Source of the DNA: Bidens hawaiensis
Lineage: Eukaryota > Streptophyta > Magnoliopsida > Asterales > Asteraceae
NCBI GenBank assembly: GCA_021521415.1
Contig: JAIQDT010000303.1
Location: forward strand, 1,178,001-1,242,000
Length of the DNA: 64,000 nucleotides
Direction of reading: 5' to 3'
Both the position numbers and the translations under genes were made by a program. The notes beneath the pieces were generated by a model. The model saw only the letters and a list, made by a program, of their open reading frames with translations. It did no database searches and was not told the DNA's origin. Shown here piece after piece: positions 47,683-60,249 of the stretch (the stretch's first letter is position 1; each line of letters starts with the position of its first letter).

Positions 47683-48258
47683 CAATGTACCTGCCAAGGT
47701 AACCACCGAGTGAAAGGAGTTCATGTCGGTGGTCACCACACCCCTACGAATATCCACCGGAAGGCCCTTCACATACTTCTTAATCCTTTATGCCTCAGGG
47801 GTAACCAGATCGGGAGATAAACGAGCCATCTTGTTGAACTTTGTGGTGTATTCTCGATGTGTTATACTGCCCGCCTCCAAGGTCAAGAATTCCTGTTCAA
47901 TTTTATCCAATTTGTGTGGAGGACAGAACTGATCGAGAACCAACTTCTTCAATCCATCCCATGTCATCCTCCTAATTGATCGATCACCCATAGCCTGCAC
48001 CAGATTATCCCACCAACATAATGCCTCGGAACGAAATGAGGCAGTAGCATAAGTAACCATGTCATCTCCCTTACACTTACTAACCCTAAGAACGGCCTCC
48101 ATCTCTCTCACCCACTGATGAGCTGCCAAAGAATCCTTAGTACCATCGAAAGAAGGAGGGTCACACTTTTTGAAGTCCCCATACAAACAACCCCGAGTAT
48201 ATACACTAATAATCTGAACACTAGGACCACCTCTCTTAGCAGCTCGAGTATTAACCAT
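47683..48258 (-). pseudogene. Gypsy H gag, N-terminal part
   Basis: MVNTRAAKRGGPS at 48258, then CDPPSFDGTKDSLAAHQWV, YATASFRSEALCWWDNLVQA and LTLEAGSITHREYTTKFNKM, a typical gag domain. Shorter than C's N-terminus: the acidic linker of C is missing here. TAA at 47788-47790 follows DLVTPEA, after which the same frame continues to the Copia J insertion at 47683. The rest of gag is at 34950-35395. Confidence 0.92.
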
Positions 48259-48591
48259 GACTTATCCCTACAAAGACAGAATTTTAACATGGTCAAGTAC
48301 AAGTGGTAATTAGAACATGTAAGGTAAGGGTAAACTGCTAACGACGTTGATCAAGTGTAATTAGTCGTCTACTTTACCCGCCCGTCATAACCACCCCCTG
48401 CCCCTAACCACGTTAGCCTTCTATCTAACACTTAAACAGTTAATCACATACCGGGAACTTTTAAATTTAAAGGAATGACTAAATATTTAAAAGTTACCTC
48501 TTGGCGTGCAACTACTCGCTGTGGGCATACTGGTCTCTTTTCTTACAGTTTGAGTCCAAGCATTCGAGGATGCTCGGATCCCTCGAACCAT

Positions 48592-48604
48592 GGCTCTGAT
48601 ACCA
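48592..48604 (-). other. Primer binding site of Gypsy H
   Basis: Reverse complement TGGTATCAGAGCC, three bases inside the 5' LTR (48608). 48259-48591 is noncoding leader. Confidence 0.93.
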
Positions 48605-48607
48605 ACT

Positions 48608-50584
48608 TGTAAGGCCCCGAACCCCGGGAACCCCACAGTTGGTAATCAATCAAAACACTCGTAAAAATAATTAAACTTAAAAACAATTCTTTTCATTAAA
48701 ATAAGCATCATAGAGTATAATTTGGCGGAAAACGTAAATAACAAAATAAGTTCCCAAAACCCGGGAATTTTGCCCAAAAACAACATAACTATCTTTAATA
48801 AAAAAAATTTTTAAAATAAATGTTTAATAATAAAATCTTCAAATCCCATATGCCCATCACCGTCCAAGTAGCTTCGTGCACGTCCAAGCGATAAGGCATC
48901 CTCTTCCTAACCTGAAACTCACACTAACATGCACACAAAGTCAGCTTAAGCTGAGTGAGTTCAAGTTTAAAATAAGTAACAATAGTCTTAATAATCATTC
49001 CAACGGTTTTAAAGCTGTAAACGACATTACATCAGTTAGGTCATCACATTTAATAAATAATCGTCCTTACGTATGAACATCTCTATACGTAAATTCCTAT
49101 ATATATAAATATATATATATATAACATTCAATAATAACATTCAGGATCGAGCAAACGTACAACCCAAACACGTAACATTCAGCGCATGCAAACACAAAGT
49201 AGGCATACGCAACATTCAGTAGTCGAGACGACTACAACATTCGCCAAATATTAGCCATTCTATAATATATATATACATACACGCATTCTATAACATTCCA
49301 AGGCCTACCAATACTAGCAAGCCTCTATAAAATCGTTTAAAACATTTCATCAAGCAAAATCGCTTAGGTGTGCATGCTAGCCCAAAACTTAAAAAGAGTT
49401 AAACGGGGCATCAAGAACTCACCTGAGATCAACCAAACACCAGCAACGAGCTAAGGACTCCCTAAGTACTCACAAGCAAGCAAGGGCCTGTAAATTGCAC
49501 GCAACGCGTCACTAAACTGGACCGTAAGAACACACTTGCTTAATGGGCCGTTCAAGCCCAACACTTTGGCCCGAGGCCCAACCCATACCCAATTACTTTA
49601 CCTCAGCCCCTAAAACTTTCAATTAACCAAATCCACCCTACGATTATGGTCGGGGCTAACCATGATGCACAACTCACCCGCCGGTAATCAAATCGAGTCG
49701 AATACGCGTGTAATAAATCTTAAAACCAATTGCCAAACAAATCAGCCCCAAATGGAACAAATTCCCATTTTAATCTTTTCTTGCATCATAATTATGTCAC
49801 CCGAGTTGATAGGGTTGACGGTTACTTTATACAACCCTCAATTTAACATTTAAACGAAAATTCGCGCATCGCCGACTCGATTGACCAATCACCAACCAAA
49901 ACAGCCCCGAGTATCCAAAAAATAATTTTCCCACAGCCCTTAGACTCCCCTAGGGCCATGCAAACTGATTCGGCTGGTCATTCAATCGATTAACGCATCA
50001 AACTCAACAATTGACAATTCTACTCCCGATAAACCCTAGTTTTCGAACTAAAATCGATTTACCGACCTAAACACCTATAATGGCCACGAAATTTTAATAT
50101 GATGTAAATGCCATACCTGGGAATCTTTCTACACCAGGAACTCTAATTTTTATCCACGGGAAGTGGGTCAATTACACTTTGGCCGAAATCTGTCCAACGA
50201 AAAGTATCGGCAAAATTGAGCATCAAAATGATTAGGGGTGAACGAAAAAAGCGTTGGGGATTGTAGTACATACCTTGAACTACTTCTAGGAGCTTGGAAT
50301 TGATCAAAAAGTCGAAGCAAGGAAGGGAGGGGGGCTGGTCTCTTGGCCGATCGCTGCACGGGGGGGGGGGGGGGAAGTTAGGGTTAGGAATTGTTTTATG
50401 ATATAAAAAAAAAGGTACATCCAAGTCCCTCCAAATTGAAGTGTAAGGCAAAATGGAAGGAAAAGTTAAGTTCTTTAACGTACCGGGATAACGTAAAGGC
50501 TTCCGAGAAACGTTGGATAAATCCCGAGAATTATACATACTCTACTAGCTTTAATTCTTGAAACCGGAATTAACGGGCGTTACA
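48608..50584 (-). repeat. 5' LTR of Gypsy H (1.98 kb)
   Basis: Minus-strand TGTAACGCCC at 50584 to GGGGCCTTACA at 48608. Aligns closely with 29540-31495. G-run plus CCGATCG block at 50345-50378. Confidence 0.95.
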
Positions 50585-50589
50585 TATTC

Positions 50590-51107
50590 TAAGTAAAGTA
50601 TGCTCGAGGACATTCATCGAGCATACCTAGCATAGTGAGTCTACTCGAGCAACATTGTTACCTTGCTCGAGGACTCAACACTTGTATTATTTTGTATTTC
50701 ATTATGTAATGATTAGGAACTACTAGAAGGAATGGCAGGGTCTATAAATAGGGTCCTAGGTTTCCATTTAGGGTATGGACACGAATAACGATGAACACAA
50801 TACGAGAAACATTCTAAAAGAATATTCTATTTGTTTCCTCCTACTGCCACCGCCGCCGCCGTCACGCATGAGACCCTAGACATCCTTTCACTGTTTCATT
50901 AATGACTCATTTAATATAGTGAATCTTTGTCTGTGAATGTGCTCTTACTGATTACTTATTATTATTTCGTGTTTGTTATTTTCACTCCTTCGTTCCCACT
51001 TGTTGGATATCCTGATTCCGCCGGGATATTCAATAAGCCTTCGGGTAACAGAGTTGGTGTGTTCTTGTCAACCTTTCTAAGGTTTCACCCGACTCACGGT
51101 CCTGTCA
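50590..51107 (+). repeat. 5' LTR of Copia G, second half
   Basis: Continues the LTR after Gypsy H. TCGAGCA/TGCTCGA units at 50605-50672, TATA box TATAAATA at 50743-50750, end ...CCTGTCA at 51107, PBS at 51110-51121 (TGGTATCAGAGC). Total LTR about 1.04 kb. Confidence 0.85.
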
Positions 51108-51216
51108 AGTGGTATCAGAGCTTGAGTAAGCTCACTGAAGGCCACGGGACAGAAGGTTTATGAAAACGCTTGAAGCTTTACTCTATTTCACTACTGCAAA
51201 TTCCAGATCTGCTGAA

Positions 51217-53850
51217 ATGGAAGACCAAGAAGTCTCTACCAATAAGATTCCAAGATTTCTTGGACAAGAAAACTTCATCAAATGGAAGGTGCTCTTCAAA
51301 GCAGCTATAAACTACAATGACCCAGAGCTTTGGACTTCCATCAATGAAGGAAACTATGTTCCTTTAACAACTCTGAACAACAATTCCACTGTTGAGCTAA
51401 AAATGAAGAAACGGGACGATAAGGTTTTATCTATGCTGAAGTTAGGTCTTTATTGGGAAATCTTGACAACTGTAAATCATCAGAAAACCGCAAACGGTAT
51501 GTATGATGTGGTCATCGACATGTTTGAAGGAAATACTGAACTAAGAGATATCAAGAAAGATAGACTGAAGCAACAGCTAGACAGGTTCAAGTTTAAAGAC
51601 GGAGAGAGATTAAAATCAGTATTGCAGAGGTTTATGATGATTGTAAACGATATAAGAACAACAGATCTGCAGATCTCTGACTTTTAGCTGAACAAGAAGC
51701 TCTTGTCATCCTTGTTCGATGAATGGTACACTGCCAGCAAGCTTTAATGGACCATATGAAAGAATTGGCTTTGACACGTCAAAAGCCATCTGTTACAACT
51801 GTCAACAACTAGGACATTTTGCTAGAGAGTGCAACATGCCAAAGCAAGTAGGTAACCAAGTAAATCAAAACCAATTCTATCAAAACCAGAATCAGAATTT
51901 CCAGCACCAGAGAACTCAGATCACCAACCAAAACCCCTATCAAAATCCAAACAGACCCCAGCAACAAACCCTTCAACCCCAAAGAAACAACCAAATGCAG
52001 GTTCACACTAATCAAAACAGAGCTAATCAGAACAATGTGAACCAGCTGAGAGATCAAGGAAACGTTGTAGTAACCAGGGCGCCACAGGATGGGGACTTGA
52101 TTGGAGCAACAATGCAGCTGAGATTGAGAAGGAAAATGTTGGTTTTATGGCAAAAGTGCAGGACAAGCCTGAAATTATTGATCTTCTTAATACCATTGAT
52201 GAACTAAATCATGATATTGGAAAGTGGAAAACTGAGTGTGGGAGAAAGGAAGCATTCTTGAATGTATATGAAGCTAGTGAAGCAACTTATGAAAATCAAA
52301 TCAAGGGGCTTGAAGAGGATTGTATGCTGGCATACCAAACCCAATCAAAAATGACTATTGAAATTGAGGGGTTGAAGAAGATGTATGCTGAAGAGAAATT
52401 GAAAAATGCTGACTTGTTAATTTAAATGGAATTCTTGAAGAACCTTGTTTCTACAGGAAATATAGTGGGTTATGTGGATAAAATGACCGAGGAAGAGAAG
52501 TACAAAAAGGTTGCACCACCTTTCTGTGATAGCTACCCACTGAAAGTAGACAAGGAGAGCATAGGTGAATATTTGAAATAGTTCAAGAATGTGTTTGATG
52601 ATAAGGCTGAGTTTGTAAAACAGTATGATGATGTGTTTGTGGATAAGAATGGAGAGTTTACAGTAAGACAGAGTGAGAAACCAGAGATTAAGAAAAATGA
52701 AAAGTTGGAAAATGACAAAAAGAAGTGGAGTGAGTACTTAAGTGAAGATAGTAACTGCAACTGTGGGAGCACAAAAACATCTAAGGGAAAGAAGAAAAAG
52801 GGATCCAGTAAGAAGAAAAGTGAAAAGATTCCTCTGCTACCAAGGATAACTCCAAAGTTGAAGAAGCACTATGAGAAAATTAGAAAAGAACATGAAGTGT
52901 TTGACATTTGTGCTAAACCACAGTCTGAAATCAAGAAAAGAAATGAAGTAGCAATGAACTCTTCTTATGATCAGTCACATCCTCCAATCTATCCAGTCTT
53001 CTCAAACCATGAACTATTTGACATTGGAGATGTGGAGTATGTACCAATGAGAAGATTTGTTGGAGAAGAAAAGGGAAGCTGTTCAAGAACCTCATCCAAG
53101 TTGAAGCCTGTAGTGTTTGTCAAAGAAAAATATCATCTGGAGCCTGATCTGAACAAACCAATCAAGATGGACTTCAGAAACTCTTTATGTCCGAAAACCT
53201 CCCTAGGCTTTGACTTCCCCAAACCTAGTGACAAAATTAAAGACAAGCAATTGCTTGAAGACATGGGGAGCTATGCCAAAGTCTGGTGCAAGAAGTGTGA
53301 TGCCTATGGTCATCACACTGACTCTTGCTGGTTTGAAGAGGAAGAGTTTGAAGTTCCTGATGTGGTCTGTGGCTTTGATATGAAAGGATACAAGAAAATG
53401 TATCAAAGATACTTAAAAGAAGAAAAAGACAGTTCAGATGATGAAGAGAAAGGGTCAGTGCTAGAAAAGAGACTGAAACAAGTCTTGAAAATCAAGGATG
53501 AAGCAAGAGTATCAAGCAAACCTGCAAAGAACAGAAGGTCGAGTGACAAAGGAAAAGAAAAGATTAGACCTGGTGTTCTTAATGGGGATGAGAAATTTTT
53601 GATGAAGTAGGGTTATGAACCTAGAGGGTTCCAATGGAAAACTAAGAAGGAGTTGACCGAAAAGAAAAACTATGTGATTGAGCAAACTGAAGAATTAATC
53701 AAGTCACAGGTTATGAAAGCTGGGTCAGATTCAGACTCAGAAGAAGAATGTGAAGTTGTGTATGAAGACCCACTTCCCATTCCAGTTACAACTCCTGATG
53801 AATCTTCACCCGAAACTGAATTACAAACTGATGTAGTTTGTGACTCATAA
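51217..53850 (+). pseudogene. Copia G gag, broken
   Basis: Begins MEDQEVSTNKIPRFLGQ at 51217, capsid-like region with LWTSINEGNYVP and DRLKQQLDRFKFKDGE. TAG at 51685; a change of frame brings in zinc knuckle [14 protein letters not shown] at 51791-51832, followed by a Gln/Asn-rich stretch. The original frame resumes at 52147 with a coiled coil ([15 protein letters not shown]) and carries stops at 52423, 52579 and 53608. Second knuckle CKKCDAYGHHTDSC at 53287-53328. The order of knuckle, coiled coil, second knuckle matches J. Dead copy. Confidence 0.88.
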
Positions 53851-53882
53851 TCCAACTAATTCTGTTTTGTATGTATGTGCAG

Positions 53883-56800
53883 GAACAGTCCTTGAACAGT
53901 AATGACTTATGGTACATGGACAGTGGACGTTCCAGGCACATAACCTGTGACAAAGGTGTTCTCATCAACTATGAAGGAAAATATGAAAGGCCAATTGCTT
54001 TTAGGAGTGATGAAAATGGAGGGAAGATTGTTGGAAAAGGAACACTCTCCAATGGCAAAGTATCCTTTAAGAATGTGCTGCATGTTGAAGGACTACAATA
54101 CAATTTACTCAGCGTTTCTCAAGTTTGTGATAAAGGGTACAAGGTGGCATTCAATGATGAACACTGCCTGAATTTGAAGCCTCAGTTTATAATTCCAACT
54201 GAGATGTTATGATGATGGCTCCAAGAAATGCCAACCTCTATGAGCTAAGAATGAACACTGCTACATCTAGAGGTGGTTCATGCTTTGTTTCCAAAGCCAC
54301 TGAAAATGAGACCAAACTGTGGCATAGGAAGATGTGTCATGTAAACTTGAAGAACATGAACAAACTAGTGAAAGGTGAACATGTTGTAGGCGTTCCCACA
54401 AGAGAATTCAAGCTACAAGAAAAATGCACATCTTGCCTCAAAGGGAAACAACATAAATCCTCACATAAGAGCAAAATGATAAACACCATTGATGAGGTCT
54501 TGGAACTGTTACACATGGATCTATTTGGTCCTGTAATTGTTTCAAGTATTGGAAAGAAGAGATATTGCCTAGTGATCACTGATGATTATTCAAGGTTTAC
54601 TTGGGTATACTTCATGGGAAGCAAAGACAAAACCCCAGATTTGATCAAAACCTATGTGCTAAAAATGGAAAATCAACTTGAAAGAAAAGTAAAGGTCATT
54701 AGAAGTGACAATGGGACAAAATTCAAGAATGGAATTATGGATGAATTCTGCACTTCTAAGGGGATTTTTCAACAATACAGTGCACCTGTAACTCCTTAAC
54801 AGAATGGTGTTGCAGAAAGAATAAACAGAGCATTGATTGATGCTGCAAGGACCATGATTGCTGATGGAAATCTTCCAGTCACTTTTTGGGCAGAAGCAAT
54901 CAACACTGCATGTTATGTGCAGAACAGGGTTCTACTATACAAGGCTCAAAATAAGACTCAATATGAGGTTATCTTCAAGAGAAAGCCTTATGTGAAGTTC
55001 TTAAAGCCTTTTGGATGTAGATGCTCACTGTTGAATATAAAGGACTACCTAAACAAATTCCAGTTAAAATCTCTGGAATGTTTCTTTGTGAGCTATTCAT
55101 CAAATTCAAAGGCTTACAGAGTCTATGTGAAGGAGCACATGGTGGTCATTTAGTCTTCAGATATAATATTCAATGAAAACCACTTTAACAACGTTGAAGG
55201 TCCCAAGTGGCTTTTTGACTTGGAACAGATGATCAAATCTTTCAAAATCTACAATGAAGATATGGATGACAGCATGTACAGAACCAGCTTTGAAGATAAG
55301 GGAAAACAAAAACAAGTTGATCTGGACAAGCTATGATCATCTGTTGCTCCTAAAACAAGTGGATTTAACTATGAAAGAAGCAACCAACAAAGTGCTGAAG
55401 TTGACCTGAATGAACAAGATGTAGCAATTGAAGTTTCTAATGAAGGTCCAAGTGAAGTAAAGAGTTAACCCATTCAAAGTCAACAACCTATTCAGTCTGA
55501 AGGGATAAATCAATTTGAAGATAGGTTTCAGTCCTTGTTTGACTCTCTACAATTTGGGTCAAATGAAGCATCATCATCAACTATTAATCAATTTCAAGCA
55601 ACTGATGAAGTTCAAGAGAGAATTGAAAATGAATCTGCTGAGTTAAATATGACCAATCTAGAGACATAAGTGTCTGCACAACAAGTTATGCAGACCACCT
55701 CTGTTGAAAGAAATCACCCTACAGAAAATATAATAGGAGACTTGCATGAAAGAGTGACTAGAAGCTCTTCTGAAAAGGCAAACTTCTGTCTGTATGCTTG
55801 CTTCTTATCCCAATTTGAACCAAAGAACATTAATCAAGCTTTGAAAGATAACAGCTGGGTAGAAGCTATGCAGGAAGAGTTAGCCCAATTCAGAGACTTA
55901 CAAGTATGGGACTTGGTTGGCAAGCCCAGAGGCAAATATGCTATTGGAAGAAAATGGGTGTTCAGAAACAAGAAATATGAAAGGGGGATAGTGATCAAGA
56001 ACAAAGCAAGATTGGTGGCTCTAGGATGCTTACAGGAAGAAGGAATAGACTTTGAAGAGATTTTTGCTCCAGTTTCATGAGTAGAGGCTATCAGGATTTT
56101 TCTTGCATATGCAGCATCAATGAACATTAAAGTCTATCAACTTGATGTAAAATCTGCATTTTTAAATGGAAATATTGATGAAGAAGTTTATGTCACTCAA
56201 CCTCCAGGATTTGAAGATCCGATGCATCCCAACAGGGTTACAAACTCAGCAAAGCACTGTATGGACTGCATCATGCACCAAGAGCCTGGTATGATGAGCT
56301 GTCAAACTATTTGTTGGAAAATGGCTTCTGTAGAGGAGCCATTGACAAGACTCTATTCTACGAAAGGAGGAACAAGGATCTGCTGCTACTGCAAGTGTGT
56401 GTGGATGACATTATCTCTGGCTCTACAAATGAACAAATGTGCAAGGAGTTTGAGCAAGTAATGAAATCCAAGTACAAGATGAGCTTAATGGGGGAAATGA
56501 ATTTCTTTCTTGGAATTCAAGTGCAACAGAAAGCTGATGGAATCTTCGTTAATCAATCAAAGTATGTACAAGAGATTCTTAAGAAATTCAAGTGCGAAGC
56601 CTTCAAGACAGTGTCCACACCAATGGACACACATGAGAAAATGGTACTTGATGAAAAGGGGGAGCCGGTGGACCAACATGAATATAGGGCCAAGATAGGA
56701 TCACTGATGTATCTCACAACATCTAGGCCAGATATTATGTTTGCTGTGTGTGTCTGTGCCAGATTCCAAGCTAGCCCCAAGGTATCACATATGCTCGCAG

Positions 56801-57337
56801 TTAAGAGGATCTTTAGATATCTAAAGGGAAAACCAGATTTGGTATCCAAAGAACCATTCCTTTGACTTGATGGCCTACGCAGATAGTGACTATGATGGTT
56901 GCAATATGAGTAGAAAATCAACCTCTGGAGGATGCCAGTTTCTAGGGAACAGGCTGGTGTCTTGGCAATGCAAGAAGCAAACTACAGTGTCAATCTCTAC
57001 TGCTGAAGCTGAGTATATTGCTGCCTCTGCTTGCTATGCCCAGGTTCTATGGATTCAGAATCAGCTGCTGGATTATGGTTTCAATTTCTTACTTACACCT
57101 ATTTTAATTGATAATACTGCTGCTTTGTTTATTGTTAAGAATCCAGTCTAATATTCTAAGACTAAACACATTAAAATTAGACATCATTTCATTAGGGATT
57201 GTCAGGAAAAAGGTAAATAGAAATGAAAAGGTTAGACACATCGGTTAATTTGGCTGATTTATTCACCAAACCCTTAGATAAAACCAGGTTTCATTTTCTG
57301 TTAAAATGCCTAGGAATGATAAATGCTGATGGAGTTT
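53883..57337 (+). pseudogene. Copia G pol (protease, integrase, RT, RNase H), broken
   Basis: Begins at the acceptor-like TGTGCAG/GAACAG (53877-53889), again in the -1 register relative to gag. Protease MDSGRSRHIT (Cys to Arg after DSG); frame shift near 54200; integrase LWHRKMCHVNLKNM, CTSCLKGKQ, MDLFGP, SDNGTKF; TAA at 54797 where Gln is expected before NGVAER; TAG 55151 and further stops in the linker; RT from about 55840, TGA at 56078; frame shift about 56240-56300; active site CVDDI (Tyr to Cys); RNase H YADSDYDGCNMSRKSTSGGC and STAEAEYIAAS after another shift at about 56860; C-terminus DLFTKPLDKTRF ending near 57337. Confidence 0.93.
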
Positions 57338-58760
57338 GATTTAGGATGTGTGCTTAAGTGAGGTGCTTACTGATTATCTGTGTTACTCACTTTGAATGTT
57401 TGCATGATGATTTGCTATGTTTGACTGATTACTCTAATTGCATGAATCATGTACGTGACTGTCCTTGTGTGGAAATTTTGTTAAAACTGCTAATTACAAC
57501 TTTTGGTACTTTGATCTGTGCTTGCATGATGTATTTTTGTGATTCTAAGTACTTCGAGCATGAATCTGTGCATGATATTGTGCTTGTAGCTCCTCGAGCA
57601 CGAGCAATGGTACTTGTAAGACTATTCTAAGTCTTTTGAGCACAAATGTCATAGCTCAGTTGCTCGAGCATAGAATTCTGTCTTGAAAACTTTTCCGAAG
57701 TATTTCGAGCATAACTCTGTGTTGTGGTGTGTTCTTCGAGCACAAACCAACCATACTTGAGGTTTTTCAAGTAATTCGAGCACAAATGTTGTGTTACTTG
57801 TGGTCGAGTATGGACATGTGTTGTGGAAAACTTTCTTATATTTCAAGCACAAGTCTACTGCTCGAGCACGCAGCAAAGCCTTTCGAGCACAAGCACTGAA
57901 ATGATAAATCTTAAGGTTGCTCAATTGACTTTCGAGTATGCTCAACAGACTTCTGTGATTATCTGAATGATTTCTATGCCGTTGAAATGAATATGTTTGA
58001 TATTGTGATAGTGTGTGCTTGTTAAATGTGCTTAACTCACAACACTCCTTTTAAAATCAATGTTTTTCAATTGAATTTAAAAAGGAAATGGTTTTGAAAA
58101 TGGTAAATGTTTTTACTAAGCAACACTGTTTTCGATGATACTTTATAAGAGAAATGATAATATTATCCAAGTTCCCAACTTCAAAGAAGCTAGAAACTGT
58201 TTTCTATGGAGATTGAATCCAACCTAAATTGGGAAATGATAGTATATTATCTAATTTCCTAACCCATAGATTAGAAGCTTAAAAGATTTCTGTTCAACAT
58301 ATTGACAATTCGTGTGGTATCTTCTCATGAGTGTAGTGACTGATGTGATACAAACCTAATAATCTTGCTAAGTTTGATATGGTGATTCATCCGAAGACTA
58401 TGGTATGTTTCTTACACATCTCTCCGTCTGATAGGCATAAAGGTGATTACCTAATCATACACGAGTCCGTTGCTGTCTTGGTCTCTTAAACCAAATTTAT
58501 AAAATATACGAGCAGCTAAAAGAGTTATATGTAGTGAAAAACTATCTAAGTCCAAAGAAGCAAAAAGAAAAATATGAAAAAGAGACTAGCAAATTGCTTC
58601 AAAACGCTTATATTCTATAAATAAAGTATCATGACTTTGAGGGGCACCAAGGGAACTACAGGAGTGGTGCATTCAAATAAGTCCTAAACACTCTGAATGT
58701 AAAGCATGTAAGTCCGGATGGCTTGTAAGTCCAACGTTCAACCTTGAAGTCTGATATATA

Positions 58761-58812
<52 letters not shown>

Positions 58813-60094
58813 TCTCCTCACATAAATAAATATTTTGACCAAGGCATTAGGGGGTTGAAATCAAATTAGGGTGATTGGAGAAAGCTAAATAAGCTTTGAG
58901 AAGAGATAAGGAACAACCTGAAGTACAAAGTGTAACCATTCCAACTCAAGCTCTTAATTGAATCTTAAGCATATCACGAAAGTTATAAGAATCATGTTAA
59001 GTGCTTCCACCTAATGTCAACCTGACTTAAATCATAATAAGGCTGAAAATGATATGGTGTGACAGTAATTAGATAATCTGATCCCATGTTGAGATCTTTC
59101 CAAATGAATTGAAATGAATTTTGAACTGGATTTTGATCTCTTATTTCACCATTAAACAAATTGTTTAGGTCAGCTCATCAAGTTGAAATGATCATTTTTA
59201 ATTCGAGCAGAAGAACTTTGCTTACTAACCATGATAACATTGTGTCAAGCATCCTATATGACTTGTATAAATTGTCTATGTGTTTCGAGCATGCATCTTA
59301 CCTTCGAGCATACTAATGACATGAAAATTTGCTGTCAAGTGTTTCGAGCATGCATCTTACTTAATGGCACCTGCTATGTTGTGAAAATGGATGCTATGTG
59401 TTTCGAGCATGATTGCATGATAATTTGTAATACCTAAGTCTTCGAGCATAGAAGTATGCTAGGTGTTTCGATATGAAAGAGCTTAAGGAAATGGATCACT
59501 TTGTTAAGTAGTTCGAGCAACCTTGAGAGCTAGAGACTTAGGTTGTGCGTTCGAGTACGGGCATAGGTAAGATTTAATATACTAAGGCTTTCGAGCATAA
59601 GGGTACATCGAGCACATTGACCTGTAGCAATCTAAGTAGGTCGAGCAAGGGTTCTAACACTTCTAAGAGTGCATCTCGAGCATACAATATTGTCATGATA
59701 GATTTCTAAGTATCTCGAGCATGATGCATAGTCGAGTAGGGTTAGATTGCAGGTATGACTCGGGTATACATATTTGAGTAAGATTTTGCTAAGTGCGTTC
59801 GAGCACATTAACCCTCGAGTATTACTCAATACTCGAGCAAGTTATAATCAAACATCTGGCTAAGGCATCGAGCACAAGTCTATTCGAGCACATTACTTCG
59901 AGTATACTAGTGCTCAAGAGCATCAGATTTCAAGTACGACGAGCAAGGGTTGTACTATGTACTCAAGTACAGTGGGAGCCAGCTGTTGTTTTGGTTGTAT
60001 GCTCGAGCAAGGGAGATACATTAAATTTGAAATTAAATGACAACTGTCGTCTGCTAGATGACAAAAGGAGGTACTGTACCACCCAAACATTAGG
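57338..60094 (+). other. Copia G spacer with TCGAGCA arrays
   Basis: 2.76 kb without a gene. About ten copies of CGAGCA in 57555-57900 and about sixteen in 59200-60010, often as TCGAGCAC/T, sometimes as the palindrome TGCTCGAGCA. Between them, 58430-59160 is homologous to J's spacer. A TA microsatellite lies at 58771-58810. The downstream array ends about 85 bp before the ORF3 TATA box. Confidence 0.8.
58771..58810. repeat. TA microsatellite
   Basis: About 20 perfect TA units inside G's spacer, preceded by TTTATTTATT. Confidence 0.95.
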
Positions 60095-60102
60095 TATAAA
60101 AG
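60095..60102 (+). promoter_or_regulatory. TATA box of ORF3 (Copia G)
   Basis: TATAAAAG in the context AGGTATAAAAGGGGG, about 360 bp upstream of the ORF3 ATG. Closely parallels J's TATATAAGG box upstream of its ORF3. Confidence 0.6.
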
Positions 60103-60249
60103 GGGGACTTAGAAACTTTTTCACACATTTCTTCGTCTTTCTATTAAACCTAAACGCAAACCCCTTTGCTCGTGTTATCTTCCGCTTGCTTGAATACTCT
60201 GATACTCGATTTTACTTCGAATACAACCATTAGCTCTGTTTCGACTTTG

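Larger units (their letters stand above)
29540..50584 (-). mobile_element. Ty3/Gypsy chromovirus H (Tekay-like), split by Copia J
   Basis: Minus-strand element: 5' LTR 48608-50584, PBS 48592-48604, gag 48258-34950 (interrupted by J), intron-like segment 34846-34949, pol 34845-31491, PPT 31496-31510, 3' LTR 29540-31495. Flanks TTTTC (29535-29539) and TATTC (50585-50589) are probably a 5-bp TSD with one change. Much better preserved than C: pol has one frameshift, one stop and a mutated protease Asp. Inserted in the LTR of G. Confidence 0.95.

Noticed and set aside
59200..60010. TCGAGCA series as a CRISPR or satellite array
   Set aside because: Spacing is irregular (about 15-80 bp) and spacers are not repeated; better read as dispersed motif copies in a Copia spacer.
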